From JAGTRP01 sp035655235 (GTDB lineage Bacteria > Pseudomonadota > Gammaproteobacteria > Burkholderiales > Rhodocyclaceae): DNA of 5,528 nt. Shown here piece by piece: positions 1 through 5,488 of this stretch (within the stretch, counting starts at the first letter, position 1; each line of letters begins with the position of its first letter). The stretch is taken from assembly GCA_035655235.1 (NCBI GenBank), contig DASRUX010000128.1:1-5528 (forward strand), written 5' to 3'. Below the pieces are notes generated by a model, which was not told the origin of the DNA, ran no database searches, and saw nothing but the letters and a program-made list of their open reading frames with translations. Made by a program: the position numbers and the translations under genes.

Positions 1-445
1 ACACCACCTTCTTCACCTGCCGGCGGCTGCGGGCCAGGACCACCTGGGCGACGATCTCGGCGCTGCCCAGTTGGCGGAGCAGCCCGTCCTTGCCGGTCAT
101 GCAGAAGACGCAGCCCACCGCGCAACCCACCTGGGTGGAGACGCAGAGGCCGTCCCGGGGGAGCAGCACGCTTTCCACCGTCTGACCGTCGGCCAGCGCT
201 ACCAGGAGGCGGGCGGAGCCGTCCTCGCCGGGGTGCTCGGAGGAGATGCGGGCCAGGCCCGCCAGGTCGGCGGCCAGGGCGGGCAGCTCGTCCCGGATGG
301 GCAGGGGCAGGAAGTCCTCGGCCTTGGCCCGGCGGGCGCCGTGGTCCAGGGACCGGGCCTGGGTCCAGGCCCGCAGGATGCGCTCCTCGTGGCAAGCCTT
401 GGCGCCCAGGGCCCGCAGGCGTTGGCGGATGTGTTCGATACGCAT
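1..445 (-). CDS. RlmN/Cfr-family radical SAM RNA methyltransferase, N-terminal part (cut by window edge)
   Basis: The frame reads from ATG at 445 off the left edge: 148 complete codons with no stop. Residues 101-118 contain CVSTQVGC followed by GCVFCMTG, giving the radical SAM CxxxCxxC at C108, C112 and C115. The cysteine at 101 matches the conserved second-site cysteine of RlmN. All four positions sit exactly 17 residues earlier than in E. coli RlmN as I recall it (118, 125, 129, 132). Before them lies the usual RlmN N-terminal arrangement, including LLVALADGQTVESVLLP. Known family members use S-adenosylmethionine to methylate C2 of an adenosine in 23S rRNA, and RlmN also acts on some tRNAs. 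The protein differs from canonical RlmN after the cluster (FCMTGKDGLLRQ instead of an FCSTAQQGFNRN-like stretch), so it may be a divergent paralogue. An in-frame TAG 15 nt upstream fixes ATG 445 as the earliest ATG start. No good Shine-Dalgarno is visible. The catalytic C-terminal cysteine lies outside the window. Confidence 0.9.
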   Translation of the reverse strand, partial: MRIEHIRQRLRALGAKACHEERILRAWTQARSLDHGARRAKAEDFLPLPIRDELPALAADLAGLARISSEHPGEDGSARLLVALADGQTVESVLLPRDGLCVSTQVGCAVGCVFCMTGKDGLLRQLGSAEIVAQVVLARSRRQVKKVV

Positions 446-464
446 GGGGGGCGAATGCTACACC

Positions 465-492
465 GCCGCCCCCTACTCCGGTAGGGGGCGGC
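465..492. terminator. Perfect 12-bp GC-rich hairpin between the binding-protein gene and the rlmN-like gene
   Basis: GCCGCCCCCTAC (465-476) is the exact reverse complement of GTAGGGGGCGGC (481-492), with a TCCG loop. It lies 23 nt after the stop of the binding-protein gene and 19 nt before the rlmN-like start. Neither side carries a run of T, so it is not a classical intrinsic terminator. It could protect the 3' end of the upstream transcript, weaken transcription, or act in the leader of the downstream gene. The structure is seen directly; the role is inferred. Confidence 0.5.
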
Positions 493-515
493 CCCAACCG
501 CCCGGCGAGCCCGGG

Positions 516-1712
516 CTAGCGGCCGGAACGCGCCTCGACGGCGGCTCTCTCCTCGTCCTTGTAGGCATAGACGACCTTGCCTTTGCGGATCTCGCCCATG
601 ACGATCATGTTGCCGGTGATGGCTTCGTGCTCGGTGGCGGAAAAGGGCAGCCTGAAACGGGCGATGGCGGTGGAGTGGGTGCGCTGGTCGAGGTTTTCCA
701 GGGCATTCCGGATGTCATCGGGCTTGTCGCAGTGGCAGAGGCTGAGGGCGAGGTAGAGGAGGCGCAGGGCATCGTAGGTCTGCGCCGCCGCAACCCCGGA
801 GGGGATGCTGTCGACGCCATTGACCCGGCGGTAGTTGCGGCCGAATTCCAGGGACGGGCCGCCCAGTTCGTTCTCCACGAAGGTCACCGCCACCCGCGTT
901 CCCTCGGCAGCGGCGCCACCCAGCTCGATGAAGGAGCGTTGCGAGGCAGTCCAGGTCGCCACCACCGGCACTTTCCATTCGAGCCGGGCGAGGCTCCGCA
1001 CCACCATGGCGTCCTCCGTCGCCAGGCCGTAGAGGGCGATGGCCTCGGCCCCAGCGGCCCGGGCCCGCTGCAATTGCTCCCGCATGTCGGTATCGCCGAC
1101 CTTGAAGCTCTCCACCGCCACCGGCGCCATCTGGCGCGCCTTCAGGTCCTCCAGGGCGTTGTTCCTGCCGGCCTCGCCGTAGGGGGTGGTGTCGTGGAGG
1201 ATGGCGATCTTGGCGAACTTGTTGCGATCGACCAGATCCTTGAACATGGCCTTGGTCTGGAGCCCATCCCGGCCGGCGACGCGGAAGATGTAATTGGGCG
1301 ATCCGGCGGGCGCCGGCACCTGCCGGGTGATGTCGCCGCCGGCCGCCGCCGAGACGATCAGCGGCACCTTGGCATTTTGGTAGAGGGGCGCGGCCTTGGC
1401 GACCACTCCGTAGTTGGCGAAGCCGACCACCACGGACACCTTGTCCTTGTCGATCAGTTCCCGGCTGCGCTCTATGCCGATATCCGGCTTGGCCTCGTCG
1501 TCCTTCTCGATCAGGACGATCTTCTTGCCCAGCATCTGGCTGAGCAGGTTGGCCTCGCCGGCAAAGACCCGGGCACCGCCCCGGATGCTCTCCCCCATGT
1601 CCCGGGAGGATTGCCCCGAGAACGGCCCGATCACTCCGATACGAATGACGCTTTCCTCGGCTCCGGCGCCCATGGCCAGGGCGAAGAGGAGCGTGAGCAG
1701 ACAAAGTTTCAT
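516..1712 (-). CDS. Periplasmic ligand-binding protein of a branched-chain amino acid-type ABC transporter (LivJ-like, orphan)
   Basis: This 398-residue protein belongs to the type I periplasmic binding-protein family (Peripla_BP_6/LivJ-like). Residues 1-18 form a signal peptide with a short basic start, a hydrophobic core and an AGA-type cleavage site before EES. There is no lipobox, so a soluble periplasmic protein is expected. The mature part opens with the first beta strand IRIGVIGPFSG (23-33). It continues with VSVVVGFANYGV (92-103) and the probable ligand-contact segment SAAAGGDITRQ (121-131). The second lobe starts at KIAILHDTTPYGEAG (168-182), and QTYDALRLLY (311-320) is a typical late-domain motif. 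A GGGAG Shine-Dalgarno (1720-1724) lies 7 nt before the ATG. No permease or ATPase gene is present nearby, so it either serves a transporter encoded elsewhere or has a sensing role. It follows the yjiA-like gene by 54 bp and may share its transcript. The ligand cannot be told from sequence: amino acids, amides or aromatic acids are all possible. Cysteines 326 and 328 (CHC) are the only ones in the mature protein. Confidence 0.88.
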   Translation of the reverse strand: MKLCLLTLLFALAMGAGAEESVIRIGVIGPFSGQSSRDMGESIRGGARVFAGEANLLSQMLGKKIVLIEKDDEAKPDIGIERSRELIDKDKVSVVVGFANYGVVAKAAPLYQNAKVPLIVSAAAGGDITRQVPAPAGSPNYIFRVAGRDGLQTKAMFKDLVDRNKFAKIAILHDTTPYGEAGRNNALEDLKARQMAPVAVESFKVGDTDMREQLQRARAAGAEAIALYGLATEDAMVVRSLARLEWKVPVVATWTASQRSFIELGGAAAEGTRVAVTFVENELGGPSLEFGRNYRRVNGVDSIPSGVAAAQTYDALRLLYLALSLCHCDKPDDIRNALENLDQRTHSTAIARFRLPFSATEHEAITGNMIVMGEIRKGKVVYAYKDEERAAVEARSGR

Positions 1713-1766
1713 TGCCTTTCTCCCAAAAAGATGTGGCCGGCTTGTCCGACGGCCCCCGGCAACGGC

Positions 1767-2819
1767 CTAGGCCGCCACCAGGGAACAATCCGGCGTGCAG
1801 GCGGATTCGAAGGCCGCGGTGATGGCCGCGGCGTCCAGCCGGCGGCCGATGATGACGATGACGCTTTCCCGGCTTTCTTCCGGCTGCCAGGGGCGGCCGT
1901 GGTCGAAACCGGTGATGCGGTGCACGCCCTGGAAGATGAGCCGCTCGGCCTTGCCCTGGATGCTGAGGATGCCCTTGTAGCGCAGCATGTCGTTACCCCG
2001 GGTGGCGAGCAGTTCCTCGACGAAGGCGCCGATCCGTTCCAGGTCGATATCGCCTGCCCGGCGCAGGACGAGGGAGGAGACATCGTCGTCCCGGCGCCGG
2101 GGCTCCTCGGGAATGGCCGCCCCGCCCCGGGCCTGGCCGCGGGGATGGTGGCCGAGGAGGAAATCGGGGGCCAGCTCCAGCACCTCGTTGAGGTAGAAAG
2201 CCTTGAGTTCGAGCAGCCCGGAAGGATCGGCGGGCACGGTGCCGATGGGCGCCCGCACATTGATCCGCCGCAGGCGCTGGGCAAGCTGCTCGACCCGGGC
2301 GGCGTCCACCAGGTCGGTCTTGGTGAGCAGCAGGCGGTCGGCGAACCCGACCTGGGCGGCGGCGACCCGGTGCTCGTCGAGCTGGGTCTCGGCATGGACG
2401 GCATCGACCAGGGTGATGATGCCGTCCAGGGTGTAGCGCTCCCGCACGCCCTCGTCCACGAAGAAGGCCTGGGCGACGGGGGCCGGGTCGGCCAGTCCGG
2501 TGCATTCCAGCACCAGGCGGTCGAAAGGCAGGGTGCCGGCGGCGCGGCGGTCGGCCAGGTCGGCCAGGGCCTTGCTCATTTCGCCGCGCACGCTGCAACA
2601 CACGCAGCCGTTGGCGAGTTCGACGACGGTGACGGCGGGCGCAGCCTCGTCGAGAATCAGGCTGCGGTCGATGCCGACGGCGCCGAATTCATTCTCGACC
2701 ACGGCGATGCGCTGGCCGCCCGCGTGGGCCAGCAGTTTGTTGAGGAGGGTCGTCTTGCCGGCCCCCAGGAAGCCGCTGAGGATGGTGACCGGAATGGGAG
2801 GAAGAGGCTGGTTCTGCAT
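1767..2819 (-). CDS. yjiA: CobW/COG0523-family GTPase, YjiA-like
   Basis: This 350-residue P-loop GTPase belongs to the CobW/HypB/UreG group, whose members are linked to metal delivery or metal homeostasis. In order it shows Walker A GFLGAGKT (16-23), ENEFG (42-46), the family signature GCVCC (71-75; C72, C74, C75), a Walker B-type region ending in ECTGLADP (105-112), and the guanine-specificity motif TKTD (166-169). A linker of about 30 residues starts at GHHPRG (223) and is rich in charged residues. It leads to a CobW C-terminal domain (about 245-345) containing MLRYKGILSIQG and HRITGFDHG. The frame is open 16 codons further upstream, but ATG 2819 is chosen because it has an AGGA Shine-Dalgarno 5 nt away and homology starts there. 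The longer version would also have to run through a terminator hairpin. Its place after a CstA/BtsT transporter and a YjiX protein matches E. coli btsT-yjiX-yjiA. In characterised YjiA the CxCC region and nearby acidic residues bind zinc-type metals. The client here is unknown. Confidence 0.93.
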   Translation of the reverse strand: MQNQPLPPIPVTILSGFLGAGKTTLLNKLLAHAGGQRIAVVENEFGAVGIDRSLILDEAAPAVTVVELANGCVCCSVRGEMSKALADLADRRAAGTLPFDRLVLECTGLADPAPVAQAFFVDEGVRERYTLDGIITLVDAVHAETQLDEHRVAAAQVGFADRLLLTKTDLVDAARVEQLAQRLRRINVRAPIGTVPADPSGLLELKAFYLNEVLELAPDFLLGHHPRGQARGGAAIPEEPRRRDDDVSSLVLRRAGDIDLERIGAFVEELLATRGNDMLRYKGILSIQGKAERLIFQGVHRITGFDHGRPWQPEESRESVIVIIGRRLDAAAITAAFESACTPDCSLVAA

Positions 2820-2824
2820 ATCCG

Positions 2825-2828
2825 TCCT
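2825..2828 (-). promoter_or_regulatory. Shine-Dalgarno of the yjiA-like gene, abutting the terminator U-tract
   Basis: On the minus strand AGGA lies 5 nt before ATG 2819 and only 2 nt after the last U of the terminator at 2831-2864. It decides the start codon. A transcript that stops at the terminator would end before or at this site and so would lack the ribosome binding site of the GTPase gene. Confidence 0.7.
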
Positions 2829-2830
2829 GT

Positions 2831-2864
2831 AAAAAAATGGCCGGCACAGAGGGGGGTGCCGGCC
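2831..2864 (-). terminator. Intrinsic terminator between the yjiX-like and yjiA-like genes
   Basis: Read on the minus strand, GGCCGGCAC (2864-2856) and GTGCCGGCC (2847-2839) form a perfect 9-bp, nearly all-GC stem. It encloses an 8-nt loop and is followed by one A and then seven T (2837-2831). This is a canonical Rho-independent terminator for the cstA-yjiX transcript, 36 nt after the yjiX stop. The unusual point is that the next start codon is only 11 nt beyond the U-tract. Confidence 0.88.
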
Positions 2865-2900
2865 CAAGGAGAGATGATCTATGGAGGCTGCGCGGCCCGG

Positions 2901-3104
2901 TCAGCAGCACCGGCCCGGCCGCCCATCCCCGCCGCCGTAGCGGGCCTCCTGACGCTCGCGGAAGAAATCCTCGTAGCTCATGATGGGTTGGTCGGGGTGG
3001 GTCAGGCGCATGTGCTGGACGTAGGTATCGTAGTCAGGCATGCCCACCATCAGGCGGGCCGCTTGACCGAGATACTTGCCGACGCGGGCCAGGTCGGAAA
3101 ACAT
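2901..3104 (-). CDS. yjiX: YbdD/YjiX family small protein (DUF466)
   Basis: This 67-residue protein closely resembles E. coli YbdD and YjiX. Recognisable pieces are KYLGQAARLMVGMPDYDTYV (10-29), HMRLTHPDQP (31-40), MSYEDFFRERQEARYGG (42-58) and the terminal Cys-Cys. The start is ATG 3104, which gives the family's usual length and N-terminus (MFSDLA). The open frame extends 21 codons further into the transporter gene, but that part does not resemble the family. The start lies 14 nt after the transporter stop with only a weak GAGAAAG-like ribosome site, so translational coupling is likely. The family has no established biochemical function. Genes of this family recur immediately downstream of cstA or btsT, which suggests a role in assembly, regulation or activity of the transporter. 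The protein is small, soluble-looking and highly charged, with no membrane segment. Confidence 0.93.
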   Translation of the reverse strand: MFSDLARVGKYLGQAARLMVGMPDYDTYVQHMRLTHPDQPIMSYEDFFRERQEARYGGGDGRPGRCC

Positions 3105-3118
3105 CGCCGGGCGCTTTC

Positions 3119-5194
3119 TCAGGCGGTCGCCGCCGCTTGGGGCATCGCCTCGAACGGCGTCTCGCAATCGGTACGCTTGTTCTCGTTGATGGCCTTCAGG
3201 CAGGAGCGGATGCCGAAGAAGACGATGCTGACCACCAGGAACATGAAGATCAGGGCCATGCCGGCGTCGATCTGGTTGTTCATGACGATCTGGTGCATCT
3301 GCTCGACGTTCTTGGCGGGGGCCAGGAGCTGGCCGGCGTCCAGGGCCGCCTGGTACTTGTTGGCGGCAGCCAGGAAGCCGATCTTCGGATTCTCGTGGAA
3401 GACCTTCTGCCAGCCGGCGGTCATGGTGCAGAGCAGGAGCCAGACGGTGGGCACGGCGGTCACCCAGGCGAAGCGCTGGCGCTTCATCTTGAAGAGGACG
3501 ACGGTGGCCAGCACCAGGGCGACCCCGGCCAGCATCTGGTTACCGATGCCGAAGAGCGGCCACAGGGTATTGATGCCTCCCAGGGGATCGACCACGCCCT
3601 GATACAGGAAGTAACCCCAGGCGGCGACGCACAGGCCGGTGGCCACCAGGCTCGCGAAGACGGAATCGAAGCGGCGCATGGAGGGCGCGAAGGTGCCCAG
3701 CAGATCCTGGAGCATGAAGCGCCCGGCGCGGGTGCCGGCATCGACGGCGGTGAGGATGAAAAGGGCCTCGAAGAGGATGGCGAAGTGGTACCAGAAGGCC
3801 ATCATGGTCTTGCCGCCGATGACGCTGGAGAGGATGTGGGCCATGCCGACCGCCAGGGTCGGGGCGCCGCCGGCGCGGGAGATGATGCTGTTCTCGCCCA
3901 CGTCCTTGGCCGCCTGGACCAGCATGTCGGGGGTCACCACGAAGCCCCACTGGGAAATGACCTGGGAGGCTTCCACGGCGGTCTTGCCGAGGACGGCGGC
4001 CGGGCTGTTCATGGCGAAGTAGATGCCCGGCTCGATGACCGAAGCGGAAACCAGCGCCATCACCGCCACGAAGGACTCCATGAGCATGCCGCCGTAGCCG
4101 ATGATGCGGGCGTTCTTCTCGTTATCCAGGAGCTTGGGGGTGGTGCCGGAGGAGATCAGGGCATGGAAGCCGGAGACCGCGCCGCAGGCGATGGTGATGA
4201 AGAGGAAGGGGAAGAGGCTGCCCGACCACACCGGCCCAGTGCCGTCGACGAACTTGGTGAAGGCCGGCATCTGCAGGTTGGGGGCGACGATGGCGATGCC
4301 GATGGCCAGGCCGACGATGGTGCCGACCTTGAGGAAGGTGGACAGGTAGTCCCGGGGGGCCAGCAGCAGCCACACCGGCAGGACGGAGGCGATGAAGCCG
4401 TAGCCGATGAGCATCCAGGTCAGCTGCTTGCCGTCGAAAGTAAACAACGGCCCCCAGGTGGGGCTGGCGGCCACGTCGCCGCCGAAGACGATGGAGGCCA
4501 TGAGGAGGACGAAGCCGATGACGGACATCTCGCCGATCCGGCCCGGCCGCAGGAAGCGGCTATAGACGCCCATGAACAGGGCGATGGGGATGGTGGCGGC
4601 GACGGTGAAGGTGCCCCAGGGCGAGCCGGCCAGGGCCTTGACCACGATGAGGGAGAGCACCGCCAGGATGATGACCATGATCATGAAGGTGCCGAACAGG
4701 GCGATCACCCCGGGCACGGGCCCGAGTTCGGATTTGACCAGGTCGCCCAGGGAGCGGCCGTCCCGGCGGGTGGAGATGAAGAGGACCATGAAGTCCTGCA
4801 CCGCCCCCGCGAACACCACGCCGGCGAGGATCCACAGCATCCCCGGCAGGTAGCCCATCTGGGCGGCCAGCACCGGCCCGACCAGGGGCCCCGCGCCGGC
4901 GATGGCGGCGAAGTGGTGGCCGAAGAGCACATATTTGTTGGTCGGCACGTAGTCCAGGCCGTCGTTGTGGCGCACGGCCGGGGTCATCCGGTTGGGATCG
5001 AGTTCCATCACCCGGTCGGCGATGAAGAGGCTGTAGTAGCGATAGGCGATGAGATAGGTGCAAACCGCCGCGATCACCATCCACAGCGCATTGACCGTCT
5101 CGCCGCGCTGGAGGGCGACGACGCCCAGCGCCGTTGCCCCGGCGACCGCGACCGCGGCCCAGCCCAGGTGGCGCCGAATATTCATTGTTGTCAT
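3119..5194 (-). CDS. cstA: CstA/BtsT family carbon-starvation transporter (pyruvate/peptide uptake)
   Basis: This 691-residue polytopic inner-membrane protein belongs to the CstA family; E. coli CstA and BtsT are about 700-716 residues. The signature block runs from RHNDGLDYVPTNKYV (75-89) through FGHHFAAIAGAGPLVGP (91-107) to AVQDFMVLFISTRRDGRSLG (121-140). Many hydrophobic segments follow. Other family landmarks are GAVSGFHALISSGTTPK and, in the C-terminal half, FWYHFAILFEALFILTAVDAGTR and LWPLFGIGNQMLAG. Characterised relatives import pyruvate with protons (BtsT, CstA), and CstA is also implicated in peptide use during starvation. The substrate here is inferred. The start at ATG 5194 has AAGGAG 7 nt upstream; ATG 5185 is a less well-placed alternative. 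The gene leads the cluster and is followed after 14 nt by a YjiX-type gene. The cluster order resembles btsT-yjiX-yjiA more than cstA-ybdD, so btsT would be an equally defensible symbol. No BtsS/BtsR-type regulator gene is in the window. Confidence 0.95.
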   Translation of the reverse strand: MTTMNIRRHLGWAAVAVAGATALGVVALQRGETVNALWMVIAAVCTYLIAYRYYSLFIADRVMELDPNRMTPAVRHNDGLDYVPTNKYVLFGHHFAAIAGAGPLVGPVLAAQMGYLPGMLWILAGVVFAGAVQDFMVLFISTRRDGRSLGDLVKSELGPVPGVIALFGTFMIMVIILAVLSLIVVKALAGSPWGTFTVAATIPIALFMGVYSRFLRPGRIGEMSVIGFVLLMASIVFGGDVAASPTWGPLFTFDGKQLTWMLIGYGFIASVLPVWLLLAPRDYLSTFLKVGTIVGLAIGIAIVAPNLQMPAFTKFVDGTGPVWSGSLFPFLFITIACGAVSGFHALISSGTTPKLLDNEKNARIIGYGGMLMESFVAVMALVSASVIEPGIYFAMNSPAAVLGKTAVEASQVISQWGFVVTPDMLVQAAKDVGENSIISRAGGAPTLAVGMAHILSSVIGGKTMMAFWYHFAILFEALFILTAVDAGTRAGRFMLQDLLGTFAPSMRRFDSVFASLVATGLCVAAWGYFLYQGVVDPLGGINTLWPLFGIGNQMLAGVALVLATVVLFKMKRQRFAWVTAVPTVWLLLCTMTAGWQKVFHENPKIGFLAAANKYQAALDAGQLLAPAKNVEQMHQIVMNNQIDAGMALIFMFLVVSIVFFGIRSCLKAINENKRTDCETPFEAMPQAAATA

Positions 5195-5201
5195 TGGCTG
5201 T

Positions 5202-5207
5202 CTCCTT
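5202..5207 (-). promoter_or_regulatory. Strong Shine-Dalgarno of the transporter gene
   Basis: On the minus strand AAGGAG is spaced 7 nt from ATG 5194, which supports that start over the in-frame ATG at 5185. Confidence 0.8.
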
Positions 5208-5271
5208 ATGTCAGTGGGAAGTGGAGGCAGTCTAATCAGCGGGGGGTGGGGTGTCCCTTGGGGAATTCGCT

Positions 5272-5284
5272 TACGTAGAACTAC
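5272..5284. promoter_or_regulatory. Overlapping small palindromes upstream of the transporter gene (candidate operator)
   Basis: The plus-strand sequence TACGTAGAACTAC contains the palindrome TACGTA (5272-5277) overlapping the inverted repeat GTAG-AA-CTAC (5275-5284). They lie about 80-90 nt before the transporter start. Alternating TAC/GTA half-sites of this kind resemble sites of NarL/LuxR-type response regulators, which would suit a transporter induced by carbon supply. Regulator and function are inference, and no convincing sigma-70 promoter could be placed around it. Confidence 0.3.
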
Positions 5285-5389
5285 TGAAACCCTGATGCGA
5301 CAAGAACTTAGGAACGCTAGAGCGGGTTCACCCTGACTGGCCGCGCTGCATCAAGGTCAGGGCAGGATGAGCGCAAGGCGCGCGGCGCC

Positions 5390-5409
5390 GGCCAGGGTGA
5401 TCCCTGGCC
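5390..5409. repeat. Perfect 8-bp hairpin with TGAT loop
   Basis: GGCCAGGG and CCCTGGCC flank a TGAT tetraloop near the centre of the repeat element. It is the most compact stem in the element and has no T-run on either side, so a terminator role is unlikely. Confidence 0.7.
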
Positions 5410-5415
5410 AAGCCG

Positions 5416-5488
5416 GGCAACGCAGCGATCGCCTGCCCTCACCTTGACCCGAAGGGCTGCTTGGCTTTGGGCGCATCGCTGCGTTGCC
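5416..5488. repeat. Perfect 14-bp inverted repeat, arms 5416-5429 and 5475-5488
   Basis: GGCAACGCAGCGAT and ATCGCTGCGTTGCC are exact reverse complements separated by 45 bp. The left arm falls inside the loop of the 5351-5366/5432-5447 pair and the right arm falls outside it. The two long stems therefore cannot nest and would be alternative structures or a pseudoknot. Confidence 0.75.

Noticed and set aside
1725..1760. Possible terminator between the GTPase and binding-protein genes (5-bp GC stems followed by five T on the minus strand)
   Set aside because: The stems are only 5 bp with loops of 10 nt or more, there are two competing pairings, and the T-run begins 5 nt after the stem. This is much weaker than the 2831-2864 terminator, so co-transcription stays possible.
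2866..2884. Plus-strand AAGGAG followed by ATG that looks like a ribosome site and start
   Set aside because: The following frame is antisense to yjiX with no protein similarity. The A/G-rich stretch is the chance complement of the pyrimidine-rich spacer on the coding strand.
246..3602. A plus-strand open frame of 1118 codons antisense to the binding-protein, GTPase and YjiX genes
   Set aside because: It is a shadow of GC-biased genes on the other strand. It crosses both intergenic gaps and the terminator, is Gly/Ala/Arg/His-rich, and has no recognisable domain. The length is striking but is expected when antisense frames inherit few stop codons.
5241..5263. G-runs that might form a G-quadruplex
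   Set aside because: Only three runs of three or more G are present, so a standard three-tetrad quadruplex cannot form without help from elsewhere.
3137..5278. A plus-strand open frame of 713 codons antisense to the transporter gene
   Set aside because: It is very rich in Gly, Asp, Glu, His and Gln, as expected from reading a hydrophobic membrane-protein gene backwards, and shows no family motif.
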